This document shows positions 6,234 through 15,007 of a stretch of 16,687 nucleotides of DNA, in pieces. A program made the position numbers and the translations under genes. Below the pieces are notes generated by a model. That model had not been told where the DNA came from. It ran no database searches and worked only from the letters and a program-made list of their open reading frames with translations. The first letter of the stretch is position 1. The number at the start of each line of letters is the position of its first letter. Source of the stretch: Paracoccaceae bacterium (GTDB taxonomy: Bacteria > Pseudomonadota > Alphaproteobacteria > Rhodobacterales > Rhodobacteraceae); the NCBI GenBank assembly GCA_015487335.1, contig WFPZ01000009.1:1-16687 (forward strand), given 5' to 3'.

Positions 6234-6254
6234 CACGGTATTGAGCCAACCGTG
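6234..6254. promoter_or_regulatory. Dyad in divergent regulator/M20 intergenic region, possible operator
   Basis: CACGGT (6234-6239) and ACCGTG (6249-6254) form a perfect 6-bp inverted repeat with a 9-bp spacer. It sits 18 bases upstream of the regulator start and about 70 bases upstream of the M20 gene start. Its symmetry and position fit a binding site for a dimeric HTH protein such as the PAS-LuxR regulator, but no second copy was found in the window to confirm it. Confidence 0.35.
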
Positions 6255-6286
6255 CGGGGGGAAGGATAATCGGAGGCGAGAACGAA

Positions 6287-6308
6287 CGCCACCTTCACCC
6301 CGGTGGCG
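6287..6308 (+). other. Hairpin in the 5' leader of the M20 gene, abutting the ribosome-binding site
   Basis: CGCCACC (6287-6293) pairs perfectly with GGTGGCG (6302-6308) around an 8-base loop. The stem ends where the GAGAGGGGGG Shine-Dalgarno stretch (6308-6317) begins. It could stabilise the leader or tune initiation on the M20 gene; no riboswitch family is recognised. Confidence 0.4.
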
Positions 6309-6324
6309 AGAGGGGGGCGGACAG

Positions 6325-7611
6325 ATGGAGATGGTGCGCGAAAGGTTGCTCGATGCCGTCGAGGCCCGGCGCGAAGAGCTGATCGCCCTGACGCAGGAAC
6401 TGGTGCGCGTGCCCACCCGCAACCCGCCGGGCGAGAACTACCGCGAGATCTGCCAGTTGCTGGGCGCGCGGCTGCGCAAGAGCGGCTTCGCGGTGGAATA
6501 TCTTCGTGCCGAGGGGGCGCCGGGCGATTGCGATGCCTTTCCGCGCTGGAACGTGGTGGCCCGGCGCGAGGGGCGCGGGCCGGGCGAATGCGTGCATTTC
6601 AACAGCCATGTCGATGTGGTCGAGGAGGGCCGGGGCTGGAGCCACGACCCTTTCGCCGCCACGCTGGAGGGCGGGCGCATCTACGGGCGCGGCACCTGCG
6701 ACATGAAGGGCGGTCTGGCGGCCTCGGTGATCGCGGTGGAGGCCTTCCTCGAGGTCTGCCCCGATTACACCGGCGCGATCGAGATTTCCGGCACCGCAGA
6801 CGAGGAATCGGGCGGCTTCGGCGGCGTGGCCTGGCTGGCAGAGAGGGGGTATTTCTCGCCCCGGCGGGTGCAGCACGTGATCATCCCCGAGCCGCTGCAC
6901 AAGGACAGGATCTGCCTGGGCCACCGGGGCGTGTGGTGGGCCGAGGTGGAAACCCGCGGCCGCATCGCCCACGGCTCCATGCCGTTTCTGGGTGATTGCG
7001 CGGTGCGCCACATGGGCGCGGTGCTGGCAGAGCTGGAACGGACCCTGTTCCCGGCCCTCGAGAAGCGGCTCACCGAAACGCCGGTGATCCCGGAAGGCGC
7101 GCGCCGGCCGACACTGAACATCAATTCCTTCCATGGCGGACAGGCCGAGAACGAGGGCAATGCCACGGGGCTGCCCTCGGCCTGCGTGCCCGACAGCTGC
7201 CGGATGGTCATCGACCGGCGGATCATCTGGGAGGAAGACATGGAGGAGGTGCAGCGCGAATTCACCGAAGTGCTGGAGCGCGTCCGCGCCCGGCGCGAGA
7301 ACTTCGCCTACGACATCCGCGAACTGTTCCGCGTCTACCCCTCGATGACGGCGCGCGATGCCCCGGTGGTGAACACGGTGTCGAAGGCGGTGGCCGAGGT
7401 GCTGGGCCGGCCGGCCGGTTACGTCGTCTCTCCCGGCACCTACGACCAGAAGCACATCGACCGGATCGGCCGGCTGAAGAACTGCATTGCCTACGGCCCC
7501 GGCATTCTGGAACTGGCGCATCAGCCCGACGAGTATGTCGAAGTGCAGGACATGGTGGATTCGGCCAAGGTGATGGCGCTGGCGTTGAAGGATCTGTTGC
7601 CAAGCGGGTGA
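6325..7611 (+). CDS. M20-family metallohydrolase (ArgE/DapE-like deacylase or peptidase)
   Basis: A 428-residue cytoplasmic zinc hydrolase that cleaves an amide bond, as in N-acyl amino acid deacylases and dipeptidases. Metal and catalytic residues are all present: H95 with D97 in NSHVDVV, D126 in GTCDMKGG, E160/E161 in TADEESGG, E189 in IIPEP, and H399 in AHQPDEY. The lid domain between about 200 and 310 carries IAHGSMP. Length fits the ArgE/DapE-like family, but there is no argC/argJ or dap neighbour, so a biosynthetic role is unlikely. ATG 6325 is chosen for GAGAGGGGGG (6308-6317); the frame is open further upstream only because it runs antisense to the regulator gene. It is followed 52 bp later by a peptide-binding-protein gene, pointing to hydrolysis of an imported N-acyl or peptide-like substrate. 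Confidence 0.88.
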   Translation: MEMVRERLLDAVEARREELIALTQELVRVPTRNPPGENYREICQLLGARLRKSGFAVEYLRAEGAPGDCDAFPRWNVVARREGRGPGECVHFNSHVDVVEEGRGWSHDPFAATLEGGRIYGRGTCDMKGGLAASVIAVEAFLEVCPDYTGAIEISGTADEESGGFGGVAWLAERGYFSPRRVQHVIIPEPLHKDRICLGHRGVWWAEVETRGRIAHGSMPFLGDCAVRHMGAVLAELERTLFPALEKRLTETPVIPEGARRPTLNINSFHGGQAENEGNATGLPSACVPDSCRMVIDRRIIWEEDMEEVQREFTEVLERVRARRENFAYDIRELFRVYPSMTARDAPVVNTVSKAVAEVLGRPAGYVVSPGTYDQKHIDRIGRLKNCIAYGPGILELAHQPDEYVEVQDMVDSAKVMALALKDLLPSG

Positions 7612-7663
7612 CGAAAGTGTCCACTTGCACCGAGGAAAGAGAAAAGAAAAGGGAGGAAGAGAG

Positions 7664-9148
7664 ATGAGACGAAGCTGGCGAAAGATGGTATCGGCCGCGG
7701 CGGCGCTTGTGCTGGCGGCCGGGGCGGCCCAGGCCCAGCGCACCGACATCACCGTGGGCATGCAGCTGGAACCCCCGCACCTTGATCCCACATCCGCCGC
7801 CGCCGGCGCCATCGATCAGGTGACCTATGCCAACATCTTCGAGGGGCTGACGCGCTTTGCCTCGGACGGTTCCATCGTGCCGGGGCTGGCGGAAAGCTGG
7901 GAGATCTCCGACGACGGGCTGGTCTACACCTTCCGCCTGCGCGAGGGCGTGAAGTTTCACGACGGCACGACGATGGATGCCGAGGATGTGAAGTTCTCGC
8001 TCGACCGGGCCCGGGGCGAGGAGTCGCAAAACGCCCAGAAGGCGCTGTTTTCCGCCATTTCCGAGGTCAACGTGATCGATCCGCTGACGGTCGAGATCCG
8101 GCTTTCGCAGCCCAACGGCAACCTGCTGTTCAACCTCGCCTGGGGCGATGCGGTGATCGTGGCGCCCGAAAGCATCGATGACATCAAGACCAATCCGGTG
8201 GGCACCGGTCCGTTCAGGTTTTCCAACTGGGTGCAGGGCGACCGGATCGAGATCGTGAAGAACCCCGATTACTGGGGCACGCCGGCCAGGCTGGACAAGG
8301 CAACCTTCAAGTTCATCTCCGATCCGACCGCCGCCTTCGCCGCGGTGATGGCCGAGGACGTGGACGTGTTCACCGGCTTCCCGGCGCCGGAAAACCTGGC
8401 CCAGTTCGAGGCCGATCCGCGCTTTCAGGTGCTGGTGGGCTCCACCGAAGGCGAAACGATCCTGTCCACCAACAACAAGATGCCGCCGCTCGATGACGTG
8501 CGGGTGCGCAAGGCCATCGCCCATGCCATCGACCGCCAGGCGATCATCGACGGGGCGATGTTCGGCTACGGCACGCCGATCGGCACCCATTTCGCGCCCC
8601 ACAACCCGGCCTATGTGGATCTGACCGGCCTGTCGCAATACGACCCGGAGCTTTCGAAGAAGCTGCTGGCCGAAGCGGGCTACCCCGACGGCTTCACCAC
8701 CACGCTGAAGCTGCCGCCGCCGTCCTATGCGCGCCGCGGCGGCGAGATCATCGCGGCCCAGCTGGCGGCGGTGGGGATCAAGGTGGAGATCACCAACCTG
8801 GAATGGGCGCAATGGCTGGAAGAGGTGTTCCGCGGCAAGGATTACGGGCTGACCATCGTCAGCCACACCGAGCCCTTCGACATAGGCATCTATGCCCGGC
8901 CCGATTACTACTTCCAGTATGACAACCCTGCCTTCCAGGGGTTGATGGAAGAGCTCAACGCAACCACCGACCCCACGAAGCGGGCCGCAATCCTGGGTGC
9001 CGCCCAGGCGATGATCGCCAAGGACTACGTGAACGGCTACCTGTTCCAGCTGGCGGCGCTGACGGTGGCCAATGCCAAGGTGGCGGGCCTGTGGGCCAAC
9101 GCACCCACCCAGGCGACCGACCTTACGGCAGTCTACTGGAAAGAGTAG
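7664..9148 (+). CDS. ABC transporter substrate-binding protein, peptide/nickel (SBP_bac_5) family
   Basis: A 494-residue periplasmic solute-binding protein. Residues 1-24 are a Sec signal peptide (RRSWRK, alanine-rich core, AQA cleavage site) without a lipobox, so the protein is soluble in the periplasm. The mature protein shows the family pattern: LEPPHLDPTSA, NIFEGLTRF, VPGLAESWEISDDGLVYTFRLREGVKFHDG, the VGTGPF signature near 180, NPDYWG, and DDVRVRKAIAHAIDRQAI. These identify the Opp/Dpp family. GGGAGGA (7651-7657) supports ATG 7664. The ligand cannot be read from sequence; dipeptides, oligopeptides, glutathione and opines are all bound by relatives. It lies downstream of the M20 gene and is separated from the permeases by a 217-bp gap with strong inverted repeats. 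Confidence 0.93.
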   Translation: MRRSWRKMVSAAAALVLAAGAAQAQRTDITVGMQLEPPHLDPTSAAAGAIDQVTYANIFEGLTRFASDGSIVPGLAESWEISDDGLVYTFRLREGVKFHDGTTMDAEDVKFSLDRARGEESQNAQKALFSAISEVNVIDPLTVEIRLSQPNGNLLFNLAWGDAVIVAPESIDDIKTNPVGTGPFRFSNWVQGDRIEIVKNPDYWGTPARLDKATFKFISDPTAAFAAVMAEDVDVFTGFPAPENLAQFEADPRFQVLVGSTEGETILSTNNKMPPLDDVRVRKAIAHAIDRQAIIDGAMFGYGTPIGTHFAPHNPAYVDLTGLSQYDPELSKKLLAEAGYPDGFTTTLKLPPPSYARRGGEIIAAQLAAVGIKVEITNLEWAQWLEEVFRGKDYGLTIVSHTEPFDIGIYARPDYYFQYDNPAFQGLMEELNATTDPTKRAAILGAAQAMIAKDYVNGYLFQLAALTVANAKVAGLWANAPTQATDLTAVYWKE

Positions 9149-9189
9149 CGGTGCGCTGGCGTGACGGTTCGTGTCCTGACCCGACGCGA

Positions 9190-9252
9190 GGGCATGCGCC
9201 CGACCGGGTGGGCGCAGAATGCGCCCGCCAGGGGGCGGGCGGGCGCATGCCC
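9190..9252 (+). repeat. Nested hairpin between binding-protein and permease genes
   Basis: The 217-bp gap 9149-9365 has no gene. It holds a perfect 13-bp inverted repeat, GGGCATGCGCCCG (9190-9202) with CGGGCGCATGCCC (9240-9252). Inside it is a second hairpin, GGTGGGCGC (9207-9215), loop AGAAT, GCGCCCGCC (9221-9229), paired except for one T-G wobble. No U-tract follows, so it is not a standard terminator. Known role of such intercistronic structures in binding-protein operons is to protect the upstream message or lower downstream expression; that role here is inferred. Confidence 0.7.
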
Positions 9253-9365
9253 GGTCCGCTGTGCGCCCCGGGCGACCCTGTCGGACGGGGCGTGATCCGG
9301 CATGATCCGAACCCGGCCCAGGCGGCGTGTCTGCCGGGGCTGCCCGCGACCGTCTGAGCCCCGAC

Positions 9366-10312
<947 letters not shown>

Positions 10313-10313
<1 letters not shown>

Positions 10314-11157
10314 TGGCCGGGCGGGGGTGGATGCGGGCAGCGCTTTCCTCGCGCTCGCTGGTGCTGGGCGCGGTGCTGACGGCGCTGTTCGTCGGCGCGG
10401 CGGTGCTGTCGTTCTTCTGGACGCCCCATGACGTGGCCCAGATGAACATCCCCGGCAAGCTGCAGCCGCCCTCCGCCGTGCACTGGTTCGGCACCGATCA
10501 CTTCGGGCGCGACATATTTTCGATGGTCATGGTCGGGGCGCGCACCTCGATCGCCGTTGCCCTTGTCGCTGTGGGCATCGGCATGGCGCTGGGGGTGCCG
10601 CTGGGGCTGGCGGCGGCGGCGCGCGCGGGCGGGCTGCTGGACGAGGTGATCATGCGCGGCAACGATCTGGTGTTCGCCTTCCCGGCGCTCCTGATCGCGA
10701 TCCTGATCACCGCCGTCTTCGGGGCCTCGGCGCTCAATGCCATCATCGCCATCGGCATCTTCAACATCCCCGTCTTCGCCCGGCTCAGCCGCGGCGGGGC
10801 GCTTTCCTTGTGGAAGCGCGAGTACATCCTTGCCGCGCGGGTATCGGGCAAGGGGGCGGTGCGCATCAGCCTCGAGCACATCCTGCCCAACATCGCCAAC
10901 CTGCTGATCGTGCAGGGCACCATCCAGTTTTCGCTCGGGATTCTGGCCGAGGCGGGGCTGTCCTACGTGGGCCTCGGCGCCCAGCCGCCCACGCCCAGCT
11001 GGGGGCGGATGCTGGCCGATGCCCAGACGCTGATCGGCATCGCACCCCACATCGCCATCTTCCCGGGGCTGGCGATCGTGCTCACGGTGCTGGGGCTGAA
11101 CCTGATGGGCGACGGGTTGCGCGACCTGCTGGATCCGCGGCTGAGAAGGGCGCGCCG

Positions 11158-11161
<4 letters not shown>
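10313..11161 (+). CDS. ABC transporter permease, DppC/OppC family
   Basis: A 282-residue inner-membrane permease forming the heterodimeric channel with the preceding subunit. It shows the DppC features: N-terminal helix, HWFGTDHFGRDIFSMVMVGARTS after a short periplasmic loop, DEVIMRGNDLVFAFPALLIAI, the EAA loop EYILAARVSGKGAVRISLEHILPNI, and the C-terminal GLNLMGDGLRDLLDPRLR. GAGGAGG (10298-10304) gives ATG 10313 a strong ribosome-binding site. It overlaps the upstream gene by one base and the downstream ATPase gene by four (ATGA). Confidence 0.94.
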
Positions 11162-12744
<1,583 letters not shown>

Positions 12745-12761
12745 CGTTGCCGCCCCATACC

Positions 12762-12780
12762 GCCCGGCGGCACGCCGGGC
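12762..12780 (+). terminator. Hairpin after the ABC ATPase gene, possible terminator
   Basis: GCCCGGCG (12762-12769) pairs with CGCCGGGC (12773-12780) around the triloop GCA, 18 bases after the ATPase stop. There is no U-tract, so intrinsic termination is doubtful; it may be an mRNA 3' stabiliser or partial terminator before the aldehyde dehydrogenase gene. Confidence 0.4.
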
Positions 12781-12801
12781 CGCGCCCGACCTCCCCACAA
12801 T

Positions 12802-12820
12802 GGCGGGCGCATGCGCGCCC
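12802..12820 (+). repeat. Repeated 13-base GC-rich element with small hairpin
   Basis: GGCGGGCGCATGC (12802-12814) is identical to 9238-9250 in the other gap of this operon. Near copies in inverted orientation lie at 9192-9204 and 9217-9229 (one mismatch each). Here GGGCGC (12805-12810) also pairs with GCGCCC (12815-12820) around ATGC. The upstream ATG of the aldehyde dehydrogenase frame (12811) falls inside this structure, which is one reason for preferring the later start. Confidence 0.5.
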
Positions 12821-12855
12821 ACCTGCCCTCCGTCTGGAATGAAAAGGCCAAGAAA

Positions 12856-14313
12856 ATGACCCTGAAGGATGATATCTGGTTCGACCCCTCGCAATGTTTC
12901 ATCGCCGGCAACTGGCAAGCCGCGCTCTCGGGCGACACCCTGCCGCTGGAAGATCCCTCCACCGGCGAGACCATCGCGCAGATCGCCCGCGGGCAGGCGG
13001 ACGACGTGGACGCCGCCGTCAGCGCCGCACGCGCGGCAATGGATGGCGCGTGGGGCCGCGCCACTGCGGCCGAACGGGGCCGGGTGCTTGCCCGGCTCGG
13101 GGCGCTTGTTCAGGAACATGCCGAAACCCTGGCCCGGCTGGAAGCGCTTGATGTGGGCAAGCCGCTGAAACAGGCCCGCGCCGATGCGCAGGCCTTGGCG
13201 CGCTACATGGAATTCTACGCCGGTGCCGCCGACAAGCTGATGGGCGAAACCATTCCCTATCTCGACGGATACACCGTCTATACCCTGCGCGAGCCCCATG
13301 GCGTGACTGCCCATATCGTGCCCTGGAACTACCCGATGCAGATCATCGGCCGCTCGGTGGGCGCGGCGCTGGCCGCCGGCAACGCCTGCGTGCTGAAACC
13401 GGCCGAAGAGGCCTGCCTCACCGCGCTGGCATTCGCCGATCTGGCGCGCGAGGCCGGGCTGCCTGCGGGCGCGCTGAACGTGGTGCCGGGGCTGGGCGAA
13501 GAGGCCGGGGCGGCGCTGGCGGCTCATCCCGGGGTCGAGCATATCTCCTTTACCGGTTCGGTGGCGGTGGGGGGGCTGATCCAGGCAGCGGCGGCGAAGA
13601 ACATCGTGCCGGTGACGCTGGAGCTGGGGGGCAAGTCGCCGCAGCTGGTGTTCGACGACGCCGATATCGATGCGGCCCTGCCGTTTCTGGTGAATGCCGG
13701 GGTGCAGAATGCCGGGCAGACTTGCTCGGCAAGTTCGCGCATCCTGGTGCAGCGGGGCGTGTTCGATCAGGTGCTTGAGAAGATGGCCGCGCGCTATCGA
13801 GCGTTGCGGGTCGGTCCGGCGCTGGCGGATCTCGACGTGGGGCCGCTGATCTCGGCCCGGCAGAAGGAGATCGTCGAGGGCTTTCTGGCCCGGGGCGACG
13901 ACCTGGAGCGCGCGGCCGAGGCGCGGATCATCGCAGATGCGCCCGCGGGCGGCCATTACGTGGCGCCGGTCCTGTTTGCCCGTGTCGCCCCCTCCCACGT
14001 TCTGGCGCGGGACGAGATTTTCGGCCCCGTGCAGGTGGTGATGCCCTTCGACGACGAGGAAGAGGCCGCGGCCATCGCCAACGGCACCGACTACGGGCTG
14101 GTGGCTTCGGTCTGGTCGCGCGACGGGGCGCGCCAGATGCGGCTGGCCAGGCGGCTGCGCGCGGGGCAGGTGTTCATCAACAACTACGGCGCCGGTGGCG
14201 GGGTGGAACTGCCCTTCGGCGGGGTCGGGAAATCCGGTCACGGGCGCGAAAAGGGGTTCGAGGCGCTTTACGGCTTTACCCGGCTGAAGACGGTGGCGGC
14301 GTTGCACGGCTGA
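12856..14313 (+). CDS. NAD(P)+-dependent aldehyde dehydrogenase family protein
   Basis: A 485-residue cytoplasmic oxidoreductase that converts an aldehyde to the acid. The family motifs are intact: PWNYP with N158, K181 in LKPAE, FTGS, catalytic base E256 in LELGGKSPQ, nucleophile C290 in GQTCSASSR, EIFGPV, and FGGVGKSG near the C-terminus. The sequence resembles betaine-aldehyde/aminoaldehyde dehydrogenases in overall layout, but the substrate cannot be read. ATG 12856 with AAGG (12844-12847) is preferred over ATG 12811, which would add 15 unconserved residues and lies in a hairpin. The 111-bp gap after the ATPase gene contains two hairpins, so it may be the last gene of the operon at reduced level or have its own promoter. 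Context suggests oxidation of an aldehyde derived from the imported substrate. Confidence 0.92.
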   Translation: MTLKDDIWFDPSQCFIAGNWQAALSGDTLPLEDPSTGETIAQIARGQADDVDAAVSAARAAMDGAWGRATAAERGRVLARLGALVQEHAETLARLEALDVGKPLKQARADAQALARYMEFYAGAADKLMGETIPYLDGYTVYTLREPHGVTAHIVPWNYPMQIIGRSVGAALAAGNACVLKPAEEACLTALAFADLAREAGLPAGALNVVPGLGEEAGAALAAHPGVEHISFTGSVAVGGLIQAAAAKNIVPVTLELGGKSPQLVFDDADIDAALPFLVNAGVQNAGQTCSASSRILVQRGVFDQVLEKMAARYRALRVGPALADLDVGPLISARQKEIVEGFLARGDDLERAAEARIIADAPAGGHYVAPVLFARVAPSHVLARDEIFGPVQVVMPFDDEEEAAAIANGTDYGLVASVWSRDGARQMRLARRLRAGQVFINNYGAGGGVELPFGGVGKSGHGREKGFEALYGFTRLKTVAALHG

Positions 14314-14321
14314 GCGGCCCG

Positions 14322-14338
14322 CCAGGCGGCGTGCCTGG
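14322..14338 (+). terminator. Hairpin after aldehyde dehydrogenase, weak terminator candidate
   Basis: CCAGGC (14322-14327) pairs with GCCTGG (14333-14338) around GGCGT, 9 bases after the stop codon. No run of T follows. It may mark the end of the uptake/catabolic operon. Confidence 0.3.
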
Positions 14339-14417
14339 AGGCGGAAAGCCGGGGGAAAGAGGCGCGAGGCCGAGAGTTGCGCCATTCCGTCGCACAATCG
14401 ACTTTGAATGTGATCAC

Positions 14418-14458
14418 TTGATTGAAGTCAAGGCCGGGGCCTGAGAGGGGCGTATGAA
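14418..14458 (+). promoter_or_regulatory. FNR/NnrR (DNR)-type box and promoter of the nos cluster
   Basis: TTGAT (14418-14422), TGAA, GTCAA (14427-14431) differs at one base from the FNR consensus TTGAT-N4-ATCAA and shares the GTCAA half with alphaproteobacterial Nnr sites. A -10-like TATGAA (14453-14458) lies downstream; the implied start near 14465 places the box centre at about -41, the class II activator position. An adjoining palindrome GTGATCAC (14410-14417) is unexplained. Control by oxygen and/or nitric oxide fits the nosR gene downstream. The rest of the 190-bp gap (14314-14503) shows only the hairpin above. Confidence 0.75.
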
Positions 14459-14503
14459 TCGGGCCGAAACGAAGCCTGCCAACCACACGGTTTTCCTCGC
14501 CCG

Positions 14504-15007
14504 ATGACACCGAAAGAGCGTTCTCCGAATGGTCCGGCCCTGCAGCCGGCAAACCGCGGACTTGCCGCGGCGCTCGGTGTGCTCGTGGCTGCTGTGTTTG
14601 TGGTGATGCAGTCCCTTCAGCTGCAGGCGGGGGCGTCATACGAGGCCATGCCGGAACATTCTTCCGCCAGCGTTGCACAGCCCTTGCAGCCTGAAGCGTC
14701 GTCTGCTCATGACGGCGGCAAGCCCGGCAGCTGCATCCCGTGCCAGCTGGGCTCTCGGAGAGAGCTTTCGGCTTTCGCCCCGTTGTCGGAAGGCGAATTG
14801 GCCGAGAGCTCCCCGACCCTTGCTGTCATGATGATTTTCCGAAGTGACCGGCTGCCCGCCACCGGGCTGTCGGGCCGATACCCGATGAAGAGCCGGGCAC
14901 CGCCCCGGCAGAATACAGGATCTGTCGTGCTTTCGAACATCTCTCCACGCATCGTCTCGGCCATTGCGAACAGGCCCCTTGACACAGGGAGGCTGCAATG
15001 GCTCTAG
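14504..15007 (+). CDS. nosC: Small membrane-anchored CxxC protein in NosC position
   Basis: A 167-residue protein. Residues 1-18 are polar, about 19-42 form one transmembrane helix or uncleaved signal (GLAAALGVLVAAVFVVMQSL), then a Ser/Ala/Pro/Gln/Glu-rich stretch precedes SCIPC (CxxC, about 76-80). A weaker hydrophobic patch (PTLAVMMIF) and a basic RYPMKSRAPPRQ segment follow. This pattern resembles small DUF2946-type copper-associated proteins, by eye only. In Paracoccus denitrificans the nos operon begins nosC-nosR, and this gene has the same place and overlaps nosR by 10 bases, so the symbol is given on position; function is unknown. ATG 14504 has no clear ribosome-binding site, about 39 bases after the predicted transcript start. 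Coding status is supported by overlap and by the motif, not by strong homology. Confidence 0.6.
   Translation: MTPKERSPNGPALQPANRGLAAALGVLVAAVFVVMQSLQLQAGASYEAMPEHSSASVAQPLQPEASSAHDGGKPGSCIPCQLGSRRELSAFAPLSEGELAESSPTLAVMMIFRSDRLPATGLSGRYPMKSRAPPRQNTGSVVLSNISPRIVSAIANRPLDTGRLQWL

Noticed and set aside
5758..6324. N-terminal extension of the M20 frame
   Set aside because: The extra 189 codons are antisense to the PAS-LuxR gene and show no homology; the Shine-Dalgarno before 6325 and the family N-terminus mark the real start.
14504..15007. Dismissing this frame as non-coding because it lacks a ribosome-binding site
   Set aside because: It was kept, at reduced confidence, because of the membrane segment, the CxxC motif, the overlap with nosR and the agreement with nosC-nosR order.
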